A DNA stretch of 64,000 bases from Cryphonectria parasitica EP155 (GCF_011745365.1 NW_024468910.1:5319172-5383171); one strand, 5' to 3'. Shown: positions 12,201 to 22,686, counted from the stretch's first letter. Numbers and translations are program-made. The notes: generated by a model not told the origin, from the letters alone.

Positions 12201-12670
12201 AGGAGATCGGACATGACAGCTCGGGCAAGGTCATCCTGTATCGACTGGACGTCTGGCCGAGGCGAGGGGATCGTGTTGAACATCTTGAGAAGGGACATGT
12301 CGCCTTCCACGCTGGCGGCTTCCGCCTGCGCACGAGGGGCGAACGGTGGGTAGAGGCTCGTCTCATCGTGCGAGGAGAGGCCCTTCCATGTGGCCGGGGA
12401 GAAGTCGAGCCTGGCGAGTAGGTCTAGCTTCTTGCGTCTCAAGGCTTGATTGGAGCGACTGATCCGGCCATTCTCAGCGTCGTCGGCCAGAAGGTACACT
12501 CGGGTCACGCCGTATGTTACGTCGTCACTGCAGACGAGAGGCTCCAGGCGAGCCCACCTGTCGCTGGACAGCTCCTCAAACTGCCGCGATAACTCATCAC
12601 GCTGTTCCAGAGGATAGCGTAGACACCCGATCGGAATGTATGGCTCATGTGGTCGATTGGTCATCGTCAT
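9239..12670 (-). CDS. SNF2-family DNA-dependent ATPase/helicase-like protein
   Basis: Single exon, 1143 residues. Predicted nuclear ATP-driven DNA translocase of the SNF2 superfamily. The first RecA lobe has Walker A GAGKT (about 234-238, within GGILAEQMGAGKT), motif Ia IIVPTNLLEQW (about 341-351) and motif II DEGH (427-430), with a TGTPSKG motif III. A long linker follows. The second lobe has the helicase-C core with LLMDISQAAFGLDM and the arginine-finger motif QAIGRARR (about 930-937). DEGH instead of DEAH occurs in several divergent fungal SNF2 proteins. I see no RING finger, bromodomain or chromodomain, so it does not match a named remodeller such as Rad5, Rad16 or Swi2. The last ~150 residues look disordered. 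The first ATG of the frame was used. Confidence 0.87.
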   Translation of the reverse strand: MTMTNRPHEPYIPIGCLRYPLEQRDELSRQFEELSSDRWARLEPLVCSDDVTYGVTRVYLLADDAENGRISRSNQALRRKKLDLLARLDFSPATWKGLSSHDETSLYPPFAPRAQAEAASVEGDMSLLKMFNTIPSPRPDVQSIQDDLARAVMSDLLASTVDGLLTEMYPYQCRSAALMHQREVEPGQTLDPRLVEVLDQHDTSFYYNAVTGDVLREPKYYEAVRGGILAEQMGAGKTLICLALIVATRNQPAAVPDLYQGNNITTRPRVGSLLDMAAAVATKHACPWKSYIDQRQTNCIRAIMRNPGWYYLPRPESRRVSREPKKNAEPFKIYLSHATLIIVPTNLLEQWVQEISKHTRGLDVCIMKTKSMPSIPSVEALRRCDILLFSVQCFQKVWEVSRRPELDGSWTFDCSLGLVHFKRCIVDEGHMFGNVKLGGSKTGLLQALDSLNISSRWIVTGTPSKGLFGMEEGTGSDTRLSASSAKQERRDIERIGSIATFYLKARPWSNAPHEHGDTPARWDAYMMPVKSASTSSVSRICLRSTFNSLIIRHQLSEVVHILPDVDARIVKLEGSYQDKLSVNLFSMMIIFNAVQSQRTDQDYFFHAQNRKSLLQLVHNLRQASFFGGSFFSVEEIKKALQTAKEFLDKEDVMVSEADRELLRAAIDFGTIAAENKIKHVANLFHEMPIYVRGFPGSNGSAWSMDGNGHADLVCTNWKLMITAQKLLRPFFDSSEELNTYLNSGLFVSRGNVEREQEMRQAQPAGKSKVDTTLAGNTKLGEDHIGPRKRHSVSVKTKIADDGIPTPSQTPEAIEIAAPLARTRLVSTTSAKLSYLVDAIIAHQKEEQMIVFYENDNVAWYLAGILEMLQVHHLIYAKGITAERRAQYVSTFNHSTKFRVLLMDISQAAFGLDMRSASRVYFISPVLNPQVEAQAIGRARRISQQKRVTVETLVLRDSLEEVIVERKGNMTQAEHRNLKTILDDRPIYEWILNAKIYPLPDVLVEDGPAQMAPLKTPQYIFGREFGREQSNPDEDILLEDPSAATSAAAENDTEGVEMSTMWTHTRVKSKFGLVPRVRLQSPRSRTNSPVPSPQLQPGKRARFAADEIGESSSAGATPTHQREPPAPPEQRIVKRARFAENDSV

Positions 12671-13370
12671 TTTTCATTCCACAAGTATCGGACTCCCCAA
12701 GACGACCAGATGGAGGACGACAGGTGGGGCGGCAGACCCGGAAGCGGGCCGAGGAACGAGGAAGGTGGATGTCGAGGGTTGGACGTTAGGGAACAATGGT
12801 ACTCCATTCAAGGAAAGCGCGAGATAGTCACGAAGTTGCTAGCGTACGAAAATGATGGTGTAATGCCAGGGGCTTGACGGGGAAGAATAGTTGAAGCAAC
12901 TCACAGAGGTGGTCGTTGCCTGGAATTTCGTTTAGTTGGATGTGGACTTCTCAGATGAGGCAGTCTCAGGGTTAGGGTCGTAGGTGAAGTCAATCATATA
13001 TTAGGTGCTAGGCAAACTTGGCCGATGATGAACGGCTCGACGAAGTGACCCTCACTTGACAGCATCAGAAGCGATTTGTCTCCGCCATTAACGATCAAGT
13101 GGGTCAGGAAACACTGCTGGAACAACGCATCATAAATTCTATCCTTGAATGGGGCGAGATATATACATACTATTACCAGTATCAACGTATTACGTTGAAG
13201 TTGATTTCACCATCTTAATTGAGTTCTCAGATCATTATTGATTCCTAGCAGGGAAAGTAGAAGAGGATAAGACAACAAGTAGTAAAGAAACAAATAGGCT
13301 GTGCTGTTCCATGATCAAATCATCCCTGACTCCAATTGTGTTGTCTTCCGGCATCCCCTGATCCGAGATG
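12671..13370. other. Intergenic, no supported gene
   Basis: The left end is the promoter of the SNF2 gene and the right end the 3' region of the NACHT gene. The only notable word is a single GGGTTAGGGT near 12969, too short to be a telomeric tract. Confidence 0.6.
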
Positions 13371-16300
13371 CTATCGATCCATTTCGACTCTTCGTTTCTT
13401 GGAGCTTTCACCTTCATCTACGTCTTCCCCGTGCTGAAGCTCCTTTTTACGTTTTTTTTCACGTCTCTTTCCCCGTGAGAGGGCAATGTAATTTTCCACC
13501 TGCTGATGGATGTGGTCGCGCGCGACTGGAGGGAAAAGCTCGTCGATGACCTTGACGGACTGTTGGATCTCGATCCCTTCATCGTACATCCGCTGGCAAA
13601 GCCTCTGACACACTTTACCCAAGAACATACTTCTTACAGGACGAGTTGAAATAACCGAAGAACTCGCTCGCAGCCTGTTGAAGAAGACTTCGTGCACCTT
13701 GAGACTTTTCCCCACTACCATCCTGCTGGGCTGACTTGTTTGGTAAAATAATCTCATTTGCAGGAGTGAACCAGGGCAGTGGAGGAAAGCATCTAATTCC
13801 TTGAGGTATGCTTCCTGATCGTCCGAGTCCCACGGGATTTCGAAGGCTAGGAGGAGGAAATTGCCCCACACAGTCGAAAACATGTCGGTTTTCAATCTTT
13901 CACTGCCGTCCAGGGGTGCCATAGGTGTCGCGCCGAATTCCAGAAACAGGGAAAATAGCCCCATGTGCATGATTGAAGTTGTATGCTGAGACAATTTTAC
14001 GCCAATTTTGGAGAGCTCATTGCTCCCGGTTGAGTACCAGGACAAACTCGTGAAAGGTGTCCGCTGATAGACCTCCTGATTATGTACGTAATCAAAGGTG
14101 TCGCGGTGGTGAGAATAAGTCTGATTTTGTGCGTAATACACTTCGTTGGGGTTGTAACCGTTCTCCAGTAGGCATCGAATAGTTGCTTTGTACTGCCTGC
14201 AGACCTGTGCACGGTTGAAATCGTTTCTCGCATTGTGTCCATTGAAGAGCTTACGCAGCAGGATCGCGATTGCGGGCTCTAGCAGACCTTGAAGGTAATC
14301 TGGCTCACGTCGCAGTTTCTTGATCAGATAATTAGGCATGTGGCCTTGTTGGACAAGCATGCGGCGGTAGTATACTCGCAGGCTTATGTCTTGGCCACCA
14401 CCTTTGAACTTGATCATACCCTTCTTGTGTCTATCTTGGATAGTCGCTTCAAAATCGTCCAAGTGTTTGCACATAGCGTCATGTACCGCCGGGTCCAAGT
14501 AGTCCGTGTTATCGAGATCGGAGGCCACGCTAAGCATGTTCTCCATCATGTGTGGCAAGTAAGAGGGTCGAGGTCCAAGAATGGTGGGAAGTTTCAAACT
14601 CCCCCCAGGCTTCGGCGTGTATACTTTCTGGAACACACCAGTCTTGACCAAGGCCAAACATGCCTTCACCAAAGACAGCCGGACGGAAAATCCGGAAGGA
14701 ATCTTGTCATCGAGAAAACGTGTCATTTTTGCCGTTTTGAAAAAGTCCGCAACAGTTTGGTGCAACACATGCACGTTCTCTCCATGAACTTCGAGTAGAC
14801 CTTTGCACCACCCATTGAGACGATATTTCATGTCCTCATGCTGCTGATGAACGTCTTTCTCGACTGGAGGGGAAGAACTGAGTGCGTAACTTGGATCTTC
14901 GCATTCCTGTTCGAGAAAGGCGTACACAGAGAGATTTTGAGGTTCCGGCGCATGTAACGCCATATTTAACGCAGCCGACATTTTTTTGTGGTAGAAAGGA
15001 TCAACGCTCTCTAAGGTTTGTGTGAAGAACCTTTCGAGATCCGGTGGAAAGCTCTCGACCCGCCGATATAGGTCTGTAATGCTGTCATGATTGCTGAGGC
15101 CATTGCGAAGAAGGTTGGTGACGAGGAAAACCCAGAGGAAAACACCTTCTGCCCTTTCAACGATCAATTGTATGAGACTCTTCGTCTGTGGGTTCCGTGC
15201 CGAAACGACATTCCACATTTGATGGTTGGAGAGCCGGCTTGTCGTATATGCTCTAATGTCGTTCTCAGTTAGCTCGTGTAAAACAAGTCTTTCAGTGCTT
15301 CGTCCGAACGTCATGTTGAATTCATTCCATGGCCGACTCGAGATGCAGAGTTTGATACTGCGTGATGATGCAGCCAAGTCATTCAAGATTTTGGCAATCT
15401 CCTCGTGGTCACCCGCGTACTCGTCCAGGCCATCGATAAAGAGGCAGAACTTCAAATGAGCTGGTGGATGGCTGGCAAGAGACTGAACAACGCCTTGAAG
15501 TTCTTCCAGAGACCAGACTGTTGCTGCCTCAGCTTGATCCCATCGCGATCGGCATATCTCCTGGATCAAATTCGGACATTGTTTGAATATACCGTAGAGC
15601 AGCACTCTGAGCAATCCCTCGTGGGACTTTTGCATAGGAGTGCCTGCATACCAGAAGTAGTGACTGGCGATGACAATTTGGTGGGAAGGGCCAGCCCATT
15701 GCTTCAACAGTTTCATTGTTCGCGGATTGTCGACGATGAACTTCATCAGAGTGGACTTGCCAGATCCCGGTTCTTGGTAATTTATAAGTTAGCAAGTGAA
15801 AGTATAAGCTTCCGGGTGGGTTGGTGCCAAGGACTGCTCCTAATTACGGTATTTTTGAAGAGAGCGAACTACTCAGCCTCCAGGCATAACATGAAGAGGT
15901 TGTAACGTGGTGTTGATGGAAAAGTGAGGAGTGCCTACTGCCAGTGACCCAAAATACGCCTTGACCTTCACGAAACCAAGTCAGAAGCTGTTGTCCTTTG
16001 CTTTCAGCTTTCACAACCCATCTCAATGTGTCTTTGTGAGCTCCTAAAATCGAACGATATCTATCCACGTGTTGATCGAACGTTAAGCTTTGCAAGAAGG
16101 CCAAGTCCCTAGACATATCTTTTTGCGTAATAGACAGGCCTGAAAACATTCTGTGGAGATTCTCGACTTCTGGACTTGCCAGAGAATTGCCACGGCCGTG
16201 TTCACTGAGTACCGTTTGAATGTTGTCTAACGTGCTTTTGATCTGGTCTAATTTCTCAGTGTGGCTAGTTTCGAGTCTTTCAGTTTGCTTGAGGACATGA

Positions 16301-16851
16301 GCAAGCGTGGTTTCGTGCCGTCCATGGTAATGGCTGCGCGGGGTCTCGTCATTACCATCTGAACCATATGCTTCGTCGTCTCCGGATACTTACTTGGAGA
16401 TGTGACAAAGGTGAAGAGTCATCTGCATCTGGATGGATTCCAGCTGACTCTCAATGTCCGTAATTTGACCTGTTTTGCACAAAGTCTTGATGGCGGCTTT
16501 GAGGCTTCGAACTCCCTTCCACGGGCCAGGTCCAACCTTCAATTCTTGCAAAATATCCAACAACACCCGGCAATGCACTTTGCATTTGATCGATAGGTCT
16601 GTAAGAGCGGCCAAATCATGTTGTATATCGCGTTGGGTAGGGTGAATCGCCTGCCCGCCATCATGCAAATGGCCTTCGAGTCTCACGCTGAAGTCGATCA
16701 AGGTTTTGTAGTTATCATCGAGTGCTGATGCCCATCCTGAATGTCCGTCGATCGAGCCGTGGATGTTGAATGTCTGTTTCAAGAGGGAGGCCGCGAAGGT
16801 GACGAATTGAACGATTGATGATGCCAGACCAAAAGCTGTTGCTGGGTCCAT
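13371..16851 (-). CDS. NACHT/STAND-type NTPase (fungal NLR-like protein)
   Basis: Three exons (16851..16394, 16333..15939, 15772..13371 on the minus strand) give 1084 residues. Introns are 60 and 166 bp. The N-terminus MDPATAFGLASSIVQFV matches the helical N-terminal domain common in fungal STAND proteins and is followed by coiled-coil-like helices to about residue 260. Intron 2 falls inside Walker A, and splicing restores GKPGSGKST (284-292). Walker B is FIDGLDEY (about 392-401) and a sensor-like CISSRPW lies near 425. The remaining ~600 residues resemble the helical region found after NACHT in this group. No ankyrin, WD40 or TPR array is present and the end is a basic KKRR tail. Relatives act in heterokaryon incompatibility and innate-type recognition. 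The start at 16851 gives the conserved MDP N-terminus. Confidence 0.85.
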
Positions 16852-17677
16852 TGTGTTGATTCTTGTACGTATTACCACCAAGCTCGAAAGGTAAACTTTC
16901 CGATTGAATGAACGGATCACATAGGCCGTCGAACATGGAAGGCTCAATTTCAGAGCTTACGCAGAGCACAGAAGAGGTAGATAGCCATTACAGTGCAAGC
17001 TAAGATTTGATGTTTTGAGATACAAGAGTGAACAGTAAGCACTAATGGTGGCAATGCTCTGGAAAGCCTAACAAGCCACGCTGTGCTGCATGCCAGGCCG
17101 ATACCAGTTGTGGCAGGGCGTGCATGCGCTGGCATTAACGGGTCATGTAGCAAGCTATCACAGTGTTGTATACCTGACTACCTGAATATGTTAACTACTA
17201 CAGTGGAAAACCATCTTTAGAGCCACCTCTGCCATCCACTCGTTTTGAGAATGTCTCCCAGCGAGCTGCAGTTGGAACACCTGCTTTCTTCGCACTCCAC
17301 TTCCGACGGACCCTCTGCTCCTCAGCTGATCCAGTCTGAAGGGTTGATACACAACGACTGGCTGGCACTAGACGCTCTGGAGACTCTGGGACATTGCCGT
17401 CATGCGCTCCTGTGTCCCCGGGCAGGATGTATGGCCATCAGAGGCTCTCTCGTTGAGATACTCCACATATACTCATGCAAAATCTACAGGTCATTGCCTG
17501 CCCAGTCATGCGTAGCTTCTTCAGGCCTAGGCTTGTCACTCGTTTGGTATCTATTCGTTACCCTGCTACATAGGGCCCTAATGAACTATTCGCTGCTTGA
17601 AGTACAGAAGTAATTAGCTTGTGAATTCTCTAATCTCACTAGGATGGCCGACAGGGAAGTCTGAGAAACACGGCTTT
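16852..17677. other. Intergenic, no supported gene
   Basis: Promoter side of the NACHT gene and 3' region of the SET gene. A 122-codon plus-strand frame (17245-17613) has no recognisable domain and is not supported by splice signals. Confidence 0.55.
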
Positions 17678-19087
17678 CTACACTCTTCTTCCCCAGCTCC
17701 AATGGCTCTCAGGGTTCTCCAGCAAAGACACTAGCTCTTCTACATTCCGAGACCGTGCCCCGTCCTCCACAATACCTGCCTCCAGCGCCAGAAGTGCATA
17801 CTTGATCGCCAGCTCCCTCCTGCCGTGCGCGTTATAATATAGCGCCGCGACCTGATAAGTCGAAGATCCGTGAGACTCAAGCAGGCGTTCCTGTTCATAC
17901 AGAGAGATCAACAGTTCCACCGCATCCAGATCACCCATACTTTGATCGCTGCTCTTTTGGTGGTCGACAGTCTCGACTGTCATGTCTAACCTCAGCGCGG
18001 TTTCGACCTCGTAGATCCTCCACAGCCGGTGATCACTCGCGTTCACCAGCGCCGAGGGCAGCATACACTGTGCGCAGGTACACTCGAAACCCCAGTTCTG
18101 CTTGGTCCTTGCCCTCCTCACATCCCTGGCTCGGAAAGAATCCACGTACGAAATTGATAGCTCTTCTCCTGGCTGGATGGGCACAGACTTTCGTACGGCA
18201 TGCGTGCGATGGATGAGGCCACTCTCGAGGTGGAACGCCACGTTCGGTCGGCAGTCGTGGTTGTACATGGACACCTCTGGAAAGTTCCCAATAAAGCTCG
18301 CGCTGTTTGTCTCTCCGGGGAGCTGGAGAGGGAGGTTGAATGAGTTGTTCATCACAATATCCAGAATGTCGTCGTCGCCAACCTCGTGCGTCTGGCCCAG
18401 CTGCTTCCAGAAGACCGTGCGCGTGGCCGTGGGTAGACGGTGAATTGCGTCGCGCAGTAGACGCAGCTGTTGCTCCCTGGACAGGTCGTCCACAAAGGCC
18501 CGGTGGATGACCAGCACGGGCGTGTATGCTAAGATCTGCTCGCCACGATGGATTGGCCGCGTGGGGACGAGCCCGCGGCCTTTGCCAGGGATGTCTCGTG
18601 TCTCAACATTTTGACTTTGCATGTTGACTTTGGCCGTTTTCACTAGCGATTCTGCTGCAGAACTGGACAGGTCGATGAAAATGGGCAGATTGGCGAGAGC
18701 ATTAGCCGTGTGTCCGTCGCTTATGATGGCAATTCCGCGGCCGCCTGCGAATAACGAGTTGGTGTAAACGCAATAGACTCCTTCGCAGGCATGGGGACCT
18801 GTCCAGCCGAAGTCTGCTGAGGTGTCGTTGTCCGAAGACAGTTCTTCATACCCCTGCCTGGTTGCGTTCCCGGCTGTGCTGCTTCGTGCGCACTGCCATT
18901 CTGACGATGAAATCTGTTCAGCGAGAAGAGGGCTCGAGAAACAGAGATCTGACTGCAAGATGGTATCCGTAGCCAAAAGATGAGCATCGACAACATTCGC
19001 GAAGGCTGATCTAGCGAATGTGAAGGCGCACACAGGACCGACGAGTAGTTTCATGCTGGGTAACATTGTCAAAGCCCACCTGGGCAA
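17678..19087 (-). CDS. SET domain protein with an apparent signal peptide
   Basis: Single exon, 469 residues from the first ATG. The SET domain (about residues 160-330) has the usual pieces. RDIPGKGRGLVPTRPIHRG opens it, YNHDCRPN is the cofactor/pseudoknot motif, and GEELSISYVD follows. The post-SET segment FECTCAQCML supplies zinc-binding cysteines. This organisation is that of SET5/SMYD-like lysine methyltransferases. The N-terminus is unusual: from Met12 (19054) it reads as a hydrophobic leader ending SAFA, followed by a ~130-residue region with several cysteines and NxS/T sites. Met12 may therefore be the real start. Cys-rich secreted-type SET proteins are recurrent in ascomycetes, and their substrate is unknown. 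Whether it is truly secreted is an inference from the leader. Confidence 0.85.
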   Translation of the reverse strand: MPRWALTMLPSMKLLVGPVCAFTFARSAFANVVDAHLLATDTILQSDLCFSSPLLAEQISSSEWQCARSSTAGNATRQGYEELSSDNDTSADFGWTGPHACEGVYCVYTNSLFAGGRGIAIISDGHTANALANLPIFIDLSSSAAESLVKTAKVNMQSQNVETRDIPGKGRGLVPTRPIHRGEQILAYTPVLVIHRAFVDDLSREQQLRLLRDAIHRLPTATRTVFWKQLGQTHEVGDDDILDIVMNNSFNLPLQLPGETNSASFIGNFPEVSMYNHDCRPNVAFHLESGLIHRTHAVRKSVPIQPGEELSISYVDSFRARDVRRARTKQNWGFECTCAQCMLPSALVNASDHRLWRIYEVETALRLDMTVETVDHQKSSDQSMGDLDAVELLISLYEQERLLESHGSSTYQVAALYYNAHGRRELAIKYALLALEAGIVEDGARSRNVEELVSLLENPESHWSWGRRV

Positions 19088-19539
19088 TGGGAAAGGTTGT
19101 CAATAAGATTGATCACTTATCCTTCAATGAGTAAGTATTCATAATAACAGTTCTGGTCGAATAAAGTGGGGAGGCTTCTATTCTTCAAGTACTTCTTCTT
19201 TTCAATTGAGCAACGAAACCTGGAGTTGGAAGGAGGTTTTGAATGTTTCAGTGAGCTGTTTCATCCCACCTGGTTGCTACATAGGAAGTAGGCCTCGCGT
19301 ACGATGTGACCACGGAGCACGGGCATATGCCAAGTCTGCCTAAGAAAGTGCTTAAGCATGCACCTTGGTTAGAGCACTGATCTGTACCACGATAGCTTCG
19401 CACGGAGCAATAAACGGCAGCAGTCTCTCAGAGCAGAGTGGTACCCAAGACATCACATTACTAAGATGACAGCTGGGCTGCAGCTACTTCAACGCGACGA
19501 GGGCGATGCATTCAGCTAAGTTGGCCCGACAACCTTGCA
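19088..19539. other. Intergenic, no supported gene
   Basis: Promoter of the SET gene and 3' flank of FAN1. No features seen. Confidence 0.6.
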
Positions 19540-22170
19540 TCATACAATCTTGACCTCTCCCGCGATAGCATTGACAAGCGCCACCCTGACGCCTGCGCCT
19601 GTCAGGACATGAATCCACAACCTCTGCGTGTCGCTAAGTCGATCGTTTGCGCTCTTGACCTCGCCAAACATACACTCTGGCTTAGGTTCCGTTCGCCAGA
19701 GCACCAAGTCCGGCACCCCGCCACCGCGCTGGCGGTATTCTTGCGCCATGACCTTGCAGATGGTGGCGAGCGCCTCACCGCGGAAACAGCCGGCAAGCTC
19801 CACAAGGTCTTCCAGCTCATAGTCCCAATTCAGACCAATGATGCATGTTCTCCGTTCCCTATGTGCGGCATCCACCTCGCGAATGATGCGGGGTGCATCG
19901 CCGTTAGCGATTGAAACGAGGCGGTGATTTATCTCACTTGCTCGCGTGGGATAAAAGGCATCAGTATGCAAATCTAACGGGCAGGTCTGATAGGCCGTCT
20001 GGAACACATTAGGAATGTAGAGAAAGAGGATATCGTAGAAGAGATAGGCGAACAAGGTCCGTAGGATACCGCCCTCCGAATGATAGCCTTTCCAGCCCTG
20101 ACTGCGATAGTGAGAAAGACACATGGCTTCGACACTACACTCGCCGCCGCCCTCAGCATCATCTACCCACACCGTCTTGGTAGATGTCCCGCCACGCTTG
20201 CCCGCTAGCGGATCATCACGTTTGATCTGGATCCCGGTCACAGAGTGCTCTTCGGGCTTCTGAAGTCGGACATGACCGAAATCGTGCTGCAGGCGTTTGG
20301 GGATGCGCAGGCGCTTCTCGAGTTTGTTGAGGCGCTTCTGTAGATCGTAGTGGTAAATGAGGTGACAGTCTCGATCTTCAAGCGCCGTTTCGCATGTTGC
20401 GACAGCTACGCGGCGCCAGTGCTTCTTCTGCTGTTCGGGATCTGCGAACCTGGGGTCGGGATCTGCCTCGAACATGTAGTGCTCTTCGAGGAGGGCCTTG
20501 CGCTGGTACCATGACCCACGCCGAGCCATCTGGAAGAGGCGCTGAGACAGGCATGCAGTGAGGAGACTGTGTTCCTTCAGATACTCGTGGAGACGGCTGT
20601 AAACATAAGCTGCCTTGTGCGCTATCCTGGTGTAGGCGTGGGCGGCGTTGAAGCGACGCAGGTATCCTCCCTCGCCAAACTCGTAAACCTGATCTTCTTT
20701 GCGGCGCTCCTCCTCCAAGAGCTTCTGCCAGCGGTCGCTTATGCCGCCGAAAATCTCTAACACGCGCCGGTAGCCTTCCTCGCCAGGTGGACCGTTGAAT
20801 TCGAGGATCTGATCGATCTCGAACTCCAGCCTCATGGCATGCTCAAACTCCAAAAGAGCTTGCCTGTCCGGGAAGATATTGGTTGTTCTATCCACAATGT
20901 ACGGCGGAAAGTTCCATCTTGAGATTTTGGACAAGATGATGGCTGTCAGAGACTTTTCAGTCCATTCTGTTGACCGGTAGAAGACAAGATGGACACGCTC
21001 AAAGAGCTTGAATACCGATGGTGATATTCGGATGCAGGGCCCTGTGATGGCCAGGATCTTGGCAAGAAAGTGCTGGTTGCGATTTGCGTCCAGCCTGCGG
21101 TCTGTATCTTGCGGTTCGCTGCCATCATCACGTTCACGCGAGTCGGCAGATCCGCTGGTGCTTTCTCGCCTAAAGCCCACAGCCAACAGACCGCTCTGTT
21201 GTGAAGACACGCGGAGCAGCCTTTTGAGGATGTCAGCCTTGTTCTTGCCCTGCACCTTGGCCTCCTTGGCAAGCCCCTTCAGCTCATCCAGACTCAGCAG
21301 CGAGGCAGCCTCACCAACGGAGGTAATGGAGTCCTCTGAACGGTCCACAAAGGTGAAGGCGTCGCCAAGAGACCAGTCCTGCAGAGCGATTGCATCTACG
21401 CCGTCTTGGCCAACCGCAGCAGCTGCCAATGTCTTGTCTGGTAGGCGGCGAGGTGTCTGCAGTGCCATGATGGCAGCCTCTGGATTAGAGACATCGCTAT
21501 AGTATCCCAAACGATCCTGACGGTGCCAGGCAGCAGCCTTCCGCAAAAAGAGACGAACATAGAGGTATTGCGCCTGGTAGTCGAGGTCCCGCCACTGCTG
21601 AAACACGACCATTTCCTTCTTATCATAAAGATGGGATTCTTCCTCCAGCACAGTGTCCAATGCAAGATTGAAGGCGTCGACATAGATGGAGTTCTTTCCT
21701 CGCACCCATGTCCTCCGATCCGTGTCTGAGAGAGCCTGACCATCCTTTTCTTCTGTGCTCACTTGAGAGGCTCTCATGGCCTCGTACTCCTCGATAGCCC
21801 CCTCATCCGTCGTGACTGGCGGTAAAGCGCTCTCGAGAGCCGTTCCATGGTGATGAAATCTCAAATCCTCCTGGTCTTCGTCCTCCTCATCTTCCGAATC
21901 AGGTATGACCTCCTGCCTCCGTTTCACTGGTGGCTTCGTAGATTGGCACCCGGTCGATTCGTCATATGAAGCTTCAGAAGATTTGTCGTCGAGGTCGTCA
22001 AAGTGTGCATCTTCAGATTCTTGATTGAATCCCTCTTCTTGAGCGTCATCTACCCTCAGCCTCTTCGAAGGTCGCCGAGAAGAGCTCGTGGCTGCATCGC
22101 CGGCGTTTGAAATATCAGCCAGGGGTTCTCGCGGCCGCGACGGCGCAGTTCTGCGCACGAAGGCATCCAT
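19540..22170 (-). CDS. FAN1: FAN1-type structure-specific nuclease (VRR-NUC)
   Basis: Single exon, 876 residues. FAN1 is a 5' flap endonuclease and 5'-3' exonuclease that unhooks DNA interstrand crosslinks. The N-terminus starts MDAFVRRTAPSRPREPLADISN, followed by an acidic disordered stretch to about 110. A SAP-type DNA-binding motif lies near 283-325 (LLSLDELKGLAKEAKVQGKN). The middle is the helical/TPR-like domain. The C-terminal VRR-NUC nuclease has a PD-(D/E)xK core with PDLVLW near 823 and EVKSANDRLSDTQRLW near 837, which is very characteristic of FAN1. The UBZ ubiquitin-binding finger of the human protein is absent, as is usual in fungi. The length suits the fungal family. It shares a 516-bp divergent upstream region with SDC1. 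Confidence 0.93.
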   Translation of the reverse strand: MDAFVRRTAPSRPREPLADISNAGDAATSSSRRPSKRLRVDDAQEEGFNQESEDAHFDDLDDKSSEASYDESTGCQSTKPPVKRRQEVIPDSEDEEDEDQEDLRFHHHGTALESALPPVTTDEGAIEEYEAMRASQVSTEEKDGQALSDTDRRTWVRGKNSIYVDAFNLALDTVLEEESHLYDKKEMVVFQQWRDLDYQAQYLYVRLFLRKAAAWHRQDRLGYYSDVSNPEAAIMALQTPRRLPDKTLAAAAVGQDGVDAIALQDWSLGDAFTFVDRSEDSITSVGEAASLLSLDELKGLAKEAKVQGKNKADILKRLLRVSSQQSGLLAVGFRRESTSGSADSRERDDGSEPQDTDRRLDANRNQHFLAKILAITGPCIRISPSVFKLFERVHLVFYRSTEWTEKSLTAIILSKISRWNFPPYIVDRTTNIFPDRQALLEFEHAMRLEFEIDQILEFNGPPGEEGYRRVLEIFGGISDRWQKLLEEERRKEDQVYEFGEGGYLRRFNAAHAYTRIAHKAAYVYSRLHEYLKEHSLLTACLSQRLFQMARRGSWYQRKALLEEHYMFEADPDPRFADPEQQKKHWRRVAVATCETALEDRDCHLIYHYDLQKRLNKLEKRLRIPKRLQHDFGHVRLQKPEEHSVTGIQIKRDDPLAGKRGGTSTKTVWVDDAEGGGECSVEAMCLSHYRSQGWKGYHSEGGILRTLFAYLFYDILFLYIPNVFQTAYQTCPLDLHTDAFYPTRASEINHRLVSIANGDAPRIIREVDAAHRERRTCIIGLNWDYELEDLVELAGCFRGEALATICKVMAQEYRQRGGGVPDLVLWRTEPKPECMFGEVKSANDRLSDTQRLWIHVLTGAGVRVALVNAIAGEVKIV

Positions 22171-22686
22171 TGTGGAAAGGGATTATTTGCACTGGCATTG
22201 CAGAGAGTCCTGGGGGGGGCCCAGTATGGTTTGCCGAACAAGTTCAAAGTGTGCAGCCTGAAGGACTTGGTGCGTTACTACAAAGAGGAGCTTCACACCA
22301 TCAGATTCACGCACTTTGATGTCATTTGCTGTGGCAGACGCGCTCTCTACCGTGTCAGGCAGGCCCAAGCCCAAGCCATCAAGCTAGCCTGCTAGCCCGC
22401 AAATTGAGAACCCTGAGCCGCCTCTAATAGCCTGGCGTACGCCTGCACGCCTGGATGCTTGTCCCTGTGGCAACCCCTGTCATAATTTTGGCTGCCGCCC
22501 TAGCACTAAAGGCTCGGCAGGCAATGAATGTGCGCGTCTAAACTCCATGGATGTCGCGACTGCCTCATCAAGTTCCAATTTCAACACTTGCCACACTCAA
22601 AGACGTTATCTATTTTCACCTCTTTTTCACCACACTGTCACCTATAACACGCCACCTCTTACTCGACACCTGATTCTGTCTTCTAG
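22171..22686. promoter_or_regulatory. Divergent FAN1/SDC1 upstream region
   Basis: The start codons of FAN1 (minus) and SDC1 (plus) are 516 bp apart, head to head, so one region should drive both. No specific factor site was identified. Confidence 0.5.
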
